A DNA stretch of 8,770 bases from the NCBI GenBank assembly GCA_900552225.1, contig URYX01000067.1, positions 1 through 8,770 of the forward strand. Direction: 5' to 3'. Under the pieces are notes generated by a model that worked only from the letters and a program-made list of their open reading frames with translations, was not told where the DNA came from and ran no database searches. The position numbers and the translations under genes were made by a program. The stretch comes from an uncultured Oscillospiraceae bacterium. GTDB taxonomy: Bacteria; Bacillota; Clostridia; Oscillospirales; Acutalibacteraceae. Shown here piece after piece: positions 1-7,575 of the stretch (positions are counted from its first letter, which is position 1; each line of letters opens with the position of its first letter).

Positions 1-15
1 GTGTATAAGAGACAG
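1..15 (+). other. Tn5/Nextera mosaic-end adapter remnant (non-genomic)
   Basis: The bases GTGTATAAGAGACAG are identical to the last 15 bases of the 19-bp synthetic Tn5 mosaic end used in Nextera-type libraries. The natural IS50 outer end would read GAGTCAG at its inner edge, whereas this reads GAGACAG, so it is the engineered end and not an IS50 copy. It puts a TAA (6-8) in the carA frame, and recognisable CarA sequence starts straight after it. It should be trimmed; the true sequence begins at about base 16. Confidence 0.93.
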
Positions 16-824
16 CCAAAACCCTCTCCGAGCTTCTGGAGGAAAACGGCATTCCCGGCATTTCCGGCATCGACACCCGCAAGCTGACCCGCAGCATCCG
101 CGACCTCGGCTCGCGCCGCGTGCTGATGACCTCCATCAGTACACCGACGGAGGAGGGCCTGTCCATCATCCGCCACACGCCGGTGCCCCACGACGCCGTA
201 CAGCGCGTCAGCTGCCGCAAGCGCTGGTACTCCCGCACCTCCAACCCCCGGTTTCACGTGGTGGCCATCGACTGCGGCATCAAGCTGAACATCGTGCGCA
301 GCCTGAACCGCTGCGGCTGCAACGTCACCGTCGTCCCCTACGATACCTCGGCGGAGGAGATTGCCTTCATGAAGCCGGACGGGGTGTTTCTCTCCAACGG
401 CCCCGGCGACCCCGAGGATGTCACCCCCGTCATCGAAACCGTCCGCAGGCTGCGCGGCCGCTACCCGCTGTTCGGTATCTGCCTCGGACATCAGATCATC
501 GCTCTGGCCTACGGCGCAAAGACGTATAAGCTGAAATTCGGCCACCGCGGCGGAAATCATCCCGTCATGAATGAGCTCACCGGAAAAATCGAAATCACCT
601 CACAAAACCACAGCTACGCCGTGGACGCCGCCAGCTGCGCCAAAACGCCGCTGAACGTCACCCATTTCAACCTGCTCGATCAGACGGTGGAGGGGCTGGA
701 ATGCCGGCGCGACCGCGTATTCAGCGTACAGTACCACCCCGAAAGTGCGCCGGGCCCGCAGGACAGTGCCTATCTGTTTGAGCAGTTTGTGCGTATGATG
801 AAGGAGGCCAAAGACAATGCCTAA
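16..824 (+). CDS. carA: Carbamoyl phosphate synthetase small (glutaminase) subunit, 5'-truncated
   Basis: This subunit hydrolyses glutamine and passes ammonia to CarB, which makes carbamoyl phosphate for pyrimidine and arginine synthesis in the cytoplasm. The first complete codon is at 18 and about 268 residues remain. Full-length CarA is usually about 350-380 residues, so roughly the first 90-110 are missing because the contig starts here. The visible part opens with the end of the CarA-specific N-terminal domain (GISGIDTRKLTR) and continues into the class I glutamine amidotransferase domain: SNGPGDPED, FGICLGHQ with the nucleophile Cys at 480-482, KFGHRGGNHPV, TSQNHSYAV, and YHPES with the catalytic His at 735-737 and Glu at 741-743. 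All triad residues are present, so the domain appears functional. It ends at TAA 822-824, overlapping the carB start by 8 bases. The 5' truncation is an assembly or library edge, not a pseudogene. Confidence 0.96.
801..807 (+). promoter_or_regulatory. carB ribosome-binding site inside the end of carA
   Basis: AAGGAGG lies 9 bases before the carB ATG at 817 and within the last codons of carA. With the 8-base gene overlap, it supports coupled translation giving similar amounts of the two subunits. Confidence 0.8.
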
Positions 825-3800
825 GAGAACAGACATCCGCAAGGTGCTGGTCATCGGCTCCGGCCCCATCGTAATCGGCCAGGCCGCCGAGTTCGACTAC
901 GCCGGCACACAGGCCTGCCTGGCCCTGAAGGAGGAGGGCTACGAGGTCATTCTCGCCAACTCCAATCCGGCCACCATCATGACCGATACCTCCGTGGCCG
1001 ATAAGGTGTATATGGAGCCCCTGACGCTGGAATATCTGGCCCGCATCTGCCGTCTCGAACGACCGGACGCGATCGTCCCCGGCATCGGCGGACAGACCGG
1101 CCTGAACCTCGCCATGCAGCTTGCCAAAAAGGGAGTGCTGGAGGAGTGCGAAATCGAGCTGCTCGGCACCGACGCCGACAGCATCGAATGCGCCGAGGAC
1201 CGGGAGCTGTTCAAGGAGCTGTGCGAGCGCATCGGAGAACCGGTGGTTCCCTCACAGATTACCTACAGCGTCGAGGAGGCGCTGAGCGCCGCCGAAGCCA
1301 TCGGCTATCCCGTCATCCTGCGTCCCGCCTTCACCCTTGGCGGCACCGGCGGCGGCTTTGCCTATACGCCGGATGAGCTGCAGCGCATGATGAAAAACGC
1401 CCTGGCACTCTCCCCGGTGCATCAGGTGCTCGTGGAAAAAAGCATCAAGGGCTATAAGGAGATTGAATACGAGGTCATCCGGGACGCCAACGACACGGCC
1501 ATCACGGTCTGCAACATGGAAAACCTCGACCCGGTCGGCATCCACACCGGCGACTCCATTGTGGTGGCCCCCAGCCAGACGCTCACCAACAAGGAATACC
1601 AAATGCTGCGCGACAGCGCGCTCAAAATCATCCGGGCCCTGAAGGTCAAGGGCGGCTGCAACGTGCAGTTTGCGCTCGACCCGCACTCCTTCCGCTATTA
1701 CGTGATCGAGGTCAACCCCCGCGTCTCCCGCTCCTCCGCACTGGCCTCCAAGGCCACCGGGTATCCCATCGCGCGGGTATCCGCCAAAATCGCCGTCGGC
1801 ATGAATCTGCATGAGATTCCGCTGGCCAATACCCCCGCCTGCTTCGAGCCGGCTCTCGACTATGTCGTCACGAAGATGCCGCGCTTCCCGTTTGATAAGT
1901 TCCCCGCGGCGCTGAACACCCTGTCCACACAGATGAAGGCCACCGGCGAGGTCATGAGCGTCGGCCGCACCTTTGAGGAGAGCCTGCTGAAATCCATCCG
2001 TTCACTGGAGGAAAACAAGAATCACCTGCATATGGAAAAGTTCGACTCGGAGCATATGTCGGTGGAGGAGCTGCTCAACTACATCCGCGAGGGCACCGAC
2101 GACAGGCTGTACGCCATCTCCCAGCTGATGTGGATGGGAGTCGATCCCTCCCTGATCTGCGACATCACGCAGATCGACATGTTCTTCCTGGATAAAATCC
2201 AGAAGATCGTGAACTTTGAAAAGGAGCTCGAGGAGCATCCCGGCTCGGACGCCCTGCTGCGCGAGGCCAAGCGGCTCGGCTTTTCCGATTCATATGTGGC
2301 CGAGCTGTGGAACGATACGGAGGAGAACATCTACGCCATCCGGTGCCGGGAGCAGATTTTCCCCTCCTATAAGATGATCGACACCTGCGCCAGCGAATTC
2401 GACAGCTACGTCCCCTATTTCTACTCCACCTATTCCGAGGAAAACGAATCGGTCGTCTCCGACCGCAAAAAGGTAATCGTGCTCGGCTCCGGCCCCATCC
2501 GCATCGGACAGGGCGTGGAGTTCGACTATTCCACCGTGCATGCGGTGCGCACCATCCGGGAGATGGGCTACGAGGCCATCGTCATCAACAACAACCCCGA
2601 GACGGTATCCACCGACTACACCACCGCCGACAAGCTGTATTTTGAGCCACTGACCGTCGAGGACGTGATGAACATCGTCCACCTGGAGCAGCCGGAGGGC
2701 GTCATCGCCACCCTCGGCGGACAGACCGCCGTCAATCTGGCGGCCCCGCTGGCCGCCCGCGGCGTGCGGATCATCGGCACCGACTGCGAGGCCATCGAAA
2801 AGGCGGAAAACCGGGATGCCTTCGATGCCGTCATCAAATCTCTCGGCATCCCGAACCCGCAGGGCGAGGCGGTTACGGATATCGAAAGCGGTGCCGCCGC
2901 CGCGGCCCGCATCGGCTATCCCGTGCTGGTGCGCCCGAGCTTTGTGCTGGGCGGCCGGGCCATGGAGATCGTCGCCAACGAGACCATGCTCCGCAAATAT
3001 CTCAAAACCGCCGTCGAGGTGGGCGAGGAGAAGCCGGTGCTGATCGATAAATATCTGATGGGCAAGGAGGTCGAGGTGGACGCCGTCTGCGACGGGACAC
3101 AGGTATTCCTCCCCGGCATTATGGAGCTGGTGGAGCGTACCGGCGTCCACTCCGGCGACAGCACGAGCGTCTATCCCCCGTTTTCCATCTCGGAAAACGT
3201 CAAGCAGACCATTGCCGATTATACCGCGCGGCTCGGACTCGGCATCGGCATCGTCGGCCTGTTCAACATCCAGTTTATCGTGGATCACGACGAGCACGTC
3301 TATGTCATCGAGGTCAACCCCCGCGCCTCCCGCAGCGTACCGTTTCTGTCCAAGTCCACCGACCGCAACCTGGTGCGCATCGCCACGCAGGCAATGCTCG
3401 GGCGCAGCCTGGCCGACCAGGGCATCACCGAGCTCCGTCCGCCCGAGCGCAAGCGCTGGTATGTCAAGGCCCCCGCCTTCTCCTTTGAAAAGCTGACGGG
3501 CATGGATGCCTATCTGTCCCCCGAAATGAAATCCACCGGCGAAGCCATCGGCTATGACACCCGCCTCAACCGCGCACTCTATAAGGCGCTGCAGGCCTCC
3601 GGCGTCAAAATGAAGGATTACGGCACCGTCATCGTCACACTGGCGGACGAGGACAAGGAGGAGGCCCTGCCGCTTGTGCAGCGGTTCTACCGCCTCGGCT
3701 TCAACATCGAGGCCACCGCCGGCACCGCCGCCTTCCTGAAAAAGCACGGCATCCGCACCCGCGTGCGCGGCAAGCTGAGCGAGGGCAGCGAGGAAATTCT

Positions 3801-4008
3801 CGACTCTATCCGCGCCGGGTATGTCAGCTATATTCTCAACACCCGCGCCATCCTCTCCGGCGTCCACTACGAGGACGGCGTCGCCATCCGCCGCTGCGCC
3901 ATTCAGAACGGCGTCACCATCTTTACCTCGCTCGATACGGTGCGCATTGTGCTGGATGTGCTGGAGGAAACCATTCCCGAAATTTCCACCATCAACGGCG
4001 AGCCGTAA
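817..4008 (+). CDS. carB: Carbamoyl phosphate synthetase large subunit
   Basis: CarB makes carbamoyl phosphate from bicarbonate, ammonia supplied by CarA, and two ATP. The 1063 residues are close to the usual length of about 1070, and the gene is complete. The internal duplication is clear: VIGSGPIVIGQ at about residues 12-22 begins the carboxyphosphate half, and VLGSGPIRIGQ at about 555-565 begins the carbamate-phosphorylating half. Each half has its ATP-grasp metal-binding signature: EVNPRVSRSS (E298, N300, R302) and EVNPRASRSV (E832, N834, R836). Between them, about 400-550, is the oligomerisation region. From about residue 929 comes the MGS-like allosteric domain with ATAGTA (T967, T970), matching the nucleotide-binding threonines in the E. 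coli enzyme, so effector control is plausible; which effectors act here cannot be read from sequence. The ATG at 817 is fixed by AAGGAGG and by homology at the N-terminus. No pyrimidine or arginine genes lie next to it in this window. Confidence 0.98.
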   Translation: MPKRTDIRKVLVIGSGPIVIGQAAEFDYAGTQACLALKEEGYEVILANSNPATIMTDTSVADKVYMEPLTLEYLARICRLERPDAIVPGIGGQTGLNLAMQLAKKGVLEECEIELLGTDADSIECAEDRELFKELCERIGEPVVPSQITYSVEEALSAAEAIGYPVILRPAFTLGGTGGGFAYTPDELQRMMKNALALSPVHQVLVEKSIKGYKEIEYEVIRDANDTAITVCNMENLDPVGIHTGDSIVVAPSQTLTNKEYQMLRDSALKIIRALKVKGGCNVQFALDPHSFRYYVIEVNPRVSRSSALASKATGYPIARVSAKIAVGMNLHEIPLANTPACFEPALDYVVTKMPRFPFDKFPAALNTLSTQMKATGEVMSVGRTFEESLLKSIRSLEENKNHLHMEKFDSEHMSVEELLNYIREGTDDRLYAISQLMWMGVDPSLICDITQIDMFFLDKIQKIVNFEKELEEHPGSDALLREAKRLGFSDSYVAELWNDTEENIYAIRCREQIFPSYKMIDTCASEFDSYVPYFYSTYSEENESVVSDRKKVIVLGSGPIRIGQGVEFDYSTVHAVRTIREMGYEAIVINNNPETVSTDYTTADKLYFEPLTVEDVMNIVHLEQPEGVIATLGGQTAVNLAAPLAARGVRIIGTDCEAIEKAENRDAFDAVIKSLGIPNPQGEAVTDIESGAAAAARIGYPVLVRPSFVLGGRAMEIVANETMLRKYLKTAVEVGEEKPVLIDKYLMGKEVEVDAVCDGTQVFLPGIMELVERTGVHSGDSTSVYPPFSISENVKQTIADYTARLGLGIGIVGLFNIQFIVDHDEHVYVIEVNPRASRSVPFLSKSTDRNLVRIATQAMLGRSLADQGITELRPPERKRWYVKAPAFSFEKLTGMDAYLSPEMKSTGEAIGYDTRLNRALYKALQASGVKMKDYGTVIVTLADEDKEEALPLVQRFYRLGFNIEATAGTAAFLKKHGIRTRVRGKLSEGSEEILDSIRAGYVSYILNTRAILSGVHYEDGVAIRRCAIQNGVTIFTSLDTVRIVLDVLEETIPEISTINGEP

Positions 4009-4022
4009 CCCGCCGCCTCCTG

Positions 4023-4060
4023 CCGGGCAGAACCGGAAAGCTCTGCCCGGTATTTCTTTC
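4023..4060 (+). terminator. Rho-independent terminator after carAB
   Basis: A perfect 9-bp stem, CCGGGCAGA (4023-4031) with TCTGCCCGG (4042-4050), encloses a 10-base loop and is followed by the T-rich run TATTTCTTTC. It begins 15 bases after the carB stop and separates carAB from the kinase unit, which has its own promoter. Confidence 0.85.
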
Positions 4061-4079
4061 AATTTCTACCGGAGGTTGC

Positions 4080-4108
4080 TTGACGGGCGCGCCTGACTTT
4101 GGTATACT
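4080..4108 (+). promoter_or_regulatory. Sigma-70/sigma-A type promoter of the kinase gene
   Basis: The -35 TTGACG (4080-4085) and the -10 TATACT (4103-4108) are separated by exactly 17 bases. Both are one or two bases from consensus. The predicted transcript start is near 4115, giving a leader of about 43 bases before the TTG start at 4158. The promoter lies directly after the carAB terminator. Confidence 0.82.
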
Positions 4109-4120
4109 GGATATACTGGA
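4103..4120 (+). repeat. 9-bp tandem direct repeat at the kinase -10 region
   Basis: TATACTGGA occurs twice in immediate tandem (4103-4111 and 4112-4120). The first copy supplies the -10 hexamer. The second carries another TATACT over the expected transcript start. It may be a regulator site, a second -10, or a slippage duplication. Confidence 0.75.
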
Positions 4121-4157
4121 TAGGATCAGACAGAAAGATAGGAAGGGAGAGAGCAGT

Positions 4158-5057
4158 TTGAAGCTCTTGGTCATCGGCTCCGTCAATCGGGACACCGTAT
4201 TTGAGGTGGAGCATATCGTGCATCCCGGCGAAACTCTGTCGGTGCTCGACCGCAAAAGCGCCCCCGGCGGCAAGGGTCTGAACCAGGCACTGTCCGCCTG
4301 CCGCGCCGGCGTGGAGACCTGGTTTGCCGGCTGCATCGGGCCGGACGGTGCCGATCTCCGGGGACTGCTCGAGCGGTCCGGTGTTCACACCGCTTATCTG
4401 CAGACCGTCGCAGAGGCCACCGGACAGGCCCTGATTCAGGTGGACCGCCGCGGGGAAAACTGCATTTTGGTCTGTGACGGTGCCAATGCCTCCGTCACCC
4501 TTCCCATGGCCTCCCGCGTGCTCGATCATTTCGGGGCGGGCGATCTTCTGCTGCTGCAAAACGAGATCCGCGATGTCCCGCAGATTCTGCAGGAGGCGCA
4601 GCGGCGCGGTTTGCGGGTGATTCTCAATCCCTCCCCGTTCTCCCCTGCGCTGCGCAGCGTGGATTTGCAGAGCCTGTACGGCATTATTCTGAACGAAACC
4701 GAGGCGGCGGCCTGGGCCGATTCCGACAACCCGGAGGATTTCCTGCGGCTGGCCGAGCGCTGTCCCGAGCTGCACCTCGTGCTGACGCTCGGAGCCCGCG
4801 GAGGACTCTACCGCCACCGCGGCCAAGCCCTCCGCTATCCCTCCTACCGTGTCCCGGTGGTGGATACGACCGGCGCGGGCGATACCTTTGCCGGCTATTT
4901 TCTCGCAGGCCTGTGCCGCGGCGAGGAGCCGGAGGCTCTGCTGCGCACCGCCTCTTTGGCCTCCGCTCTGGCCATTTCCCAAAAGGGTGCCGCTTCCTCC
5001 ATTCCGGAGCGCGCCGCCGTTGAGGCGGCCCGCGGTACCATTCCCGAGAACGCTTAA
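4158..5057 (+). CDS. rbsK: Ribokinase-like PfkB-family sugar kinase
   Basis: A cytoplasmic carbohydrate kinase of 299 residues (E. coli ribokinase has 309), expected to phosphorylate ribose or a related sugar with ATP. Motifs in order: GSVNRD (N10 and D12, positions that contact ribose in E. coli RbsK), PGGKGLNQA at 36-44, LLQNE, NPSPF, NETEA, TLGARGG, and the ATP/anion-hole signature DTTGAGDTFAGYF with the catalytic base D242. The start is read as TTG 4158: GGGAGA (4145-4150) sits 7 bases upstream and the protein then begins MKLLVIGS as in the family. The frame stays open back to 4080, but that TTG is the promoter -35 and cannot be translated. No rbs transporter, rbsD or LacI-type regulator is adjacent, so substrate is unproven; deoxyribose or another pentose is possible. 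The gene has its own promoter and terminator. Confidence 0.88.
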   Translation: MKLLVIGSVNRDTVFEVEHIVHPGETLSVLDRKSAPGGKGLNQALSACRAGVETWFAGCIGPDGADLRGLLERSGVHTAYLQTVAEATGQALIQVDRRGENCILVCDGANASVTLPMASRVLDHFGAGDLLLLQNEIRDVPQILQEAQRRGLRVILNPSPFSPALRSVDLQSLYGIILNETEAAAWADSDNPEDFLRLAERCPELHLVLTLGARGGLYRHRGQALRYPSYRVPVVDTTGAGDTFAGYFLAGLCRGEEPEALLRTASLASALAISQKGAASSIPERAAVEAARGTIPENA

Positions 5058-5084
5058 ACGAAACATCCGGATTCTTATCCGCTC

Positions 5085-5127
5085 GGACGGCCCCGGCGAT
5101 ATACGCCGGGGCCGTCCTTTGTTTTTT
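5085..5127 (+). terminator. Strong Rho-independent terminator after the kinase
   Basis: A perfect 14-bp stem, GGACGGCCCCGGCG (5085-5098) with CGCCGGGGCCGTCC (5104-5117), has a 5-base loop and is followed by TTTGTTTTTTCG. It lies between the convergent kinase and DUF6179-like genes. Read on the minus strand the stem has no following U-run, so it favours the plus direction, though it may also slow polymerase from the other side. Confidence 0.93.
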
Positions 5128-5129
5128 CG

Positions 5130-6455
5130 TTATTCCCAATGCACATGAGCGGCGGCCCGCCGGAGCACCTCTGCCTCGGCCCGCGGCAGGCCGTCGCACA
5201 GCTGCTGCAAAGCGGCACACAGCCTGCGGTCCTGCGGGTCCGTCAGCAGCGATTCCTCCGGATACTGCGTCATCAGCACCACCCAGGCATCCGCCGGCAG
5301 CCGGGGAAGCATCTGCTGCAGCTCCTCGCGGGACGGAGCCGTATCGTGCAACCACTCGATCAGATCCCCGTAAGCAGACACGCGCCCGAGCAGCTCCAGA
5401 CGCCTGTCCGCCTCCGGCTCCCGGTGCCATGCCTCCAGCAGCGCCGTATACTCCCGATCGGACATCCGCTCGCCGGAGCGCAGCCGCAGCTCCGGCGGCT
5501 GTACCGCATCGCCGGCCGCCACGGCTCCCCACGCACCGAGGCTGTGCGCACGCTCCCACCCGCGCGCAAGCTCCGGCAGTGCCGCCGCTGCGTAGCGGTA
5601 CATCGCGGGGGTCAACGCCAGCTCCCGCGCCAGAGTCTCCAGCGCCGCATCGAGCATCCGCCTCCGTGCGGCGGGTGTCGTCCCCTCCAGCCGCTTCTGC
5701 AAAGCCTCCGGCCGGCACTGCAGCCCGCGAATCGGGGCTTCCGTTACCGCACAGGCCAGCGCCGCATGCAGCACCGGCTCATACAGATTCAGCAGTAACC
5801 CCTCATACGCACCGTACAGCCCCTGCAGCAGCCGATGCACCGCGTCCGCCGCAAAGCAGCGGCAAAAGCGGTTTTCCTGCACCGCGCGCTCCAGATAGGT
5901 CTCGATAAATTCGATTCCGGTCAGATCCCGCACCGGAAAAAACAGCGGATAGTCCGCGGTAATATGGGTCAGATGCGCCGTCAGCTCCGGGCGGTAGACG
6001 CGAAAGAACCCGCAGATGCCGTCTCGCAGCGTGGCGCGGTAGAATACCGACGGCGTCACCAGCAGGTCGCGCACCAGCGCCCGGTGCAACAGCCGCGCGG
6101 CCCGCAGCTTGCGCCGTATACGCTGCTGTCCCTCCGCAAACACGGCGGCAGCCCCGCATCGCTCCAGCCGCACGAGTGCCTCCTCCGGAGAGGGCTCCGC
6201 CTTCAGCGCCACTCCCATCGTATACAGCACGGACTGCAGCAGCTCCTCCGCCGTCTCCGTCCGCAGGGAGCAGCGCTCGCCGCGTGTCCACCGCACCGCC
6301 TGCTGCTCCAGCAGGCACAGGACCTCTCCGCGCAGACGGGACACGGTCTCCGCCGTCAGGCGGCCGCATCGCAGTCCCTCCTCCCACAGCGAGGTCACAT
6401 AGTGCCCGGCATCCGTCGCAATCTCCCGCATCCGCTGCCTATACTCGGAAAGCAT
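5130..6455 (-). CDS. DUF6179-like protein of unknown function
   Basis: A 441-residue protein, last gene of the TetR operon. Recognition is from memory of the family style (RTETAEELLQSVLY at about 65-78, FYRATLRDGICGFFRVYRPE at 138-157, then ADYPLFFPVRDLTGIEFI at about 167-184); no function is established that I know of. It is rich in Leu, Ala, Arg and Glu and looks almost wholly alpha-helical and soluble, with no signal peptide or clear membrane segment. The 138-184 block, with many aromatic and charged residues, looks like the most conserved core. The start is taken at ATG 6455 because AGGAGG lies 7 bases upstream; the open frame extends to 6557 but that stretch lies inside the preceding gene and is Arg/Gly-rich. 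It overlaps that gene by 17 bases, suggesting coupled translation and joint function. It converges on the kinase gene. Confidence 0.85.
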   Translation of the reverse strand: MLSEYRQRMREIATDAGHYVTSLWEEGLRCGRLTAETVSRLRGEVLCLLEQQAVRWTRGERCSLRTETAEELLQSVLYTMGVALKAEPSPEEALVRLERCGAAAVFAEGQQRIRRKLRAARLLHRALVRDLLVTPSVFYRATLRDGICGFFRVYRPELTAHLTHITADYPLFFPVRDLTGIEFIETYLERAVQENRFCRCFAADAVHRLLQGLYGAYEGLLLNLYEPVLHAALACAVTEAPIRGLQCRPEALQKRLEGTTPAARRRMLDAALETLARELALTPAMYRYAAAALPELARGWERAHSLGAWGAVAAGDAVQPPELRLRSGERMSDREYTALLEAWHREPEADRRLELLGRVSAYGDLIEWLHDTAPSREELQQMLPRLPADAWVVLMTQYPEESLLTDPQDRRLCAALQQLCDGLPRAEAEVLRRAAAHVHWE

Positions 6456-6903
6456 CCGCGCTCCTCCTCTCCTCGGCCTGCGCACGGATCCGACGGCACA
6501 GCTCCGGCACGGCATCCCCCGCAAGCCGCTCCACCGACCCGCCGCACGGCCCGTCAAAGGCCTCCCGCAGCAGGCGAAGGGCCTCCCTGTCTCCGAGACG
6601 GTCCTCCGTTTCGTTCTGAAAAATATAGAACACCGGGAGAAGGGCGCACAGCGTCTCGCCGTATGTCCTTTGCGTCAGATAGGGCGAATCGTAAAAGGCC
6701 TCGATCAGCAGCGGCAGAATGCCCTCTCCGAATTCCAGTCTTCCCTCCCGGCTCAGGGCCTCGCTGCGCACCCGGCACAGGGCCCTGGCCTCGGACGCGG
6801 ACAGCGACAGCCCGCACTCCTCCGTCCTCCGGTTGCATTCCAGCACGGCCTCGGACGCGTCCTCTCCGTCGTGCGTCAGAAACCCCGTCATGTGCGGCAG
6901 CAT
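6439..6903 (-). CDS. DUF6323-like protein of unknown function
   Basis: A 154-residue protein, middle gene of the TetR operon. It resembles, from memory, the family DUF6323: ECNRRTEECGLSLS (about 22-35), then EFGEGILPLLIEAFYDSPYL (57-76), then VFYIFQNETEDRLGD (about 91-105) and LLREAFDGPCGGSVERL. It looks soluble and helical, with no signal peptide or membrane segment and no catalytic motif I recognise. The start is ATG 6903, because AGGAGG lies 7 bases upstream; this gives a 16-base overlap with tetR. A second in-frame ATG at 6891 makes a classic ATGA overlap with the tetR stop but would be 19 bases from the AGGAGG, so it is less likely. The open frame extends upstream to 7059, but that part is tetR read out of frame. 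Pairing with a DUF6179-like gene directly downstream supports both family calls. Confidence 0.83.
   Translation of the reverse strand: MLPHMTGFLTHDGEDASEAVLECNRRTEECGLSLSASEARALCRVRSEALSREGRLEFGEGILPLLIEAFYDSPYLTQRTYGETLCALLPVFYIFQNETEDRLGDREALRLLREAFDGPCGGSVERLAGDAVPELCRRIRAQAEERRSADAFRV
6463..6468 (-). promoter_or_regulatory. Ribosome-binding site of the DUF6179-like gene
   Basis: On the minus strand AGGAGG lies 7 bases before ATG 6455, inside the end of the DUF6323-like gene. It decides the start against the longer frame. Confidence 0.82.
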
Positions 6904-7556
6904 ACCTTCTCCTCCTCCGCGTCCGGATGCGCCAGAATTGCGCGAATCAGCTGACGGAACCCGTAATCGAGCAGCTCCGACGCCGGAAGTCCCAACGCGT
7001 TCGTCAGATAATCTCCCTTGCTGTCCGCAAGTACCAGCAGCGCATCCAGCCCCGTCCACAAAAGCGGCACACTCAGGGCCGGAATCACATCCCGGCGCAC
7101 ACAGCCGCTCCTCTGTCCCTCCTTAATCCACCGGATCCACCGCTCCTGCAGCGCTTCTCCCCGCCGCAGAATCCGCTGCACCGTCGGAGACGGAGACGCC
7201 GCCAGCGCTCCGGAGTCTGCCATGCGAAGGCACTGCGCCGCAAACGGGAATTCCCGGTGAAACCGGACCGCCGCCTGACAGAAGCCCCGATACTGCGCCA
7301 AAAAGCCGTCCTGCTCCCCGGCCCCGGCCATCTCCTCCTCCAGGGCAATCAGCGCCTTCTCGACCACCCCGCGGCGCATCTCCTCCTTACTGTCGTAGTA
7401 GGCATACACCGTGCGCCGGCTGTAGCCGGAGGCATCGGCAATCTCGCTGATGGTCGTCTGCTCAAAGCCCTGCGCGGTAAACAGCACCTCGGCGGCACAC
7501 AGAATCCGCTCCCTGTGAAAGGCCGCCACGCTCTCTTTCCGGTTTTCCCGCCCCAT
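6888..7556 (-). CDS. TetR/AcrR-family transcriptional regulator
   Basis: A 222-residue DNA-binding repressor-type protein, of normal length for the family. The N-terminal domain is typical: ERILCAAEVLFTAQGFEQTT (16-35), then the helix-turn-helix TTISEIADASGYSRRTVYAYY (34-54), and DSKEEM (55-60) leading into helix 4. Residues from about 65 on form the variable ligand-binding and dimerisation domain, so the inducer cannot be guessed. The ATG at 7556 has GAGGG 6 bases upstream. It is the first gene of an operon with the DUF6323- and DUF6179-like genes, overlapping the next by 16 bases, and is divergent from the hydrolase. A palindrome over its own -10 suggests that it represses its own operon. 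The C-terminal Glu-rich tail encodes the next gene's ribosome-binding site. Confidence 0.94.
   Translation of the reverse strand: MGRENRKESVAAFHRERILCAAEVLFTAQGFEQTTISEIADASGYSRRTVYAYYDSKEEMRRGVVEKALIALEEEMAGAGEQDGFLAQYRGFCQAAVRFHREFPFAAQCLRMADSGALAASPSPTVQRILRRGEALQERWIRWIKEGQRSGCVRRDVIPALSVPLLWTGLDALLVLADSKGDYLTNALGLPASELLDYGFRQLIRAILAHPDAEEEKVCCRT
6911..6916 (-). promoter_or_regulatory. Ribosome-binding site of the DUF6323-like gene
   Basis: AGGAGG on the minus strand is placed 7 bases before ATG 6903 and is built into the Glu-Glu-Glu-Lys codons near the C-terminus of the TetR protein. Confidence 0.82.
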
Positions 7557-7560
7557 ATTG

Positions 7561-7567
7561 CACCCTC
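7561..7567 (-). promoter_or_regulatory. tetR ribosome-binding site
   Basis: GAGGGTG on the minus strand stands just before ATG 7556, with 6 bases between GAGGG and the start codon. It is weaker than the AGGAGG of the two downstream genes. Confidence 0.65.
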
Positions 7568-7575
7568 ATTCTATT

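Noticed and set aside
1..19. A natural IS50/Tn5 insertion end in carA
   Set aside because: The inner bases GAGACAG match the engineered mosaic end rather than the IS50 outer end (GAGTCAG), and it stands exactly at the sequence start.
2290..4062. A 590-codon open frame antisense to carB
   Set aside because: It runs opposite a fully conserved carB, is rich in Gly, Ala, Asp and His as expected for the reverse complement of GC-rich coding DNA, and shows no recognisable domain.
4684..5718. A 344-codon minus-strand frame across the kinase 3' end and the DUF6179-like gene
   Set aside because: It spans a strong terminator and two real genes in other frames, and its Gly/Ala/Arg-rich composition is that of a shadow frame.
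6889..6891. ATG at 6891 as start of the DUF6323-like gene (ATGA overlap with tetR stop)
   Set aside because: The only strong AGGAGG is 19 bases from it but ideally 7 bases from the in-frame ATG at 6903.
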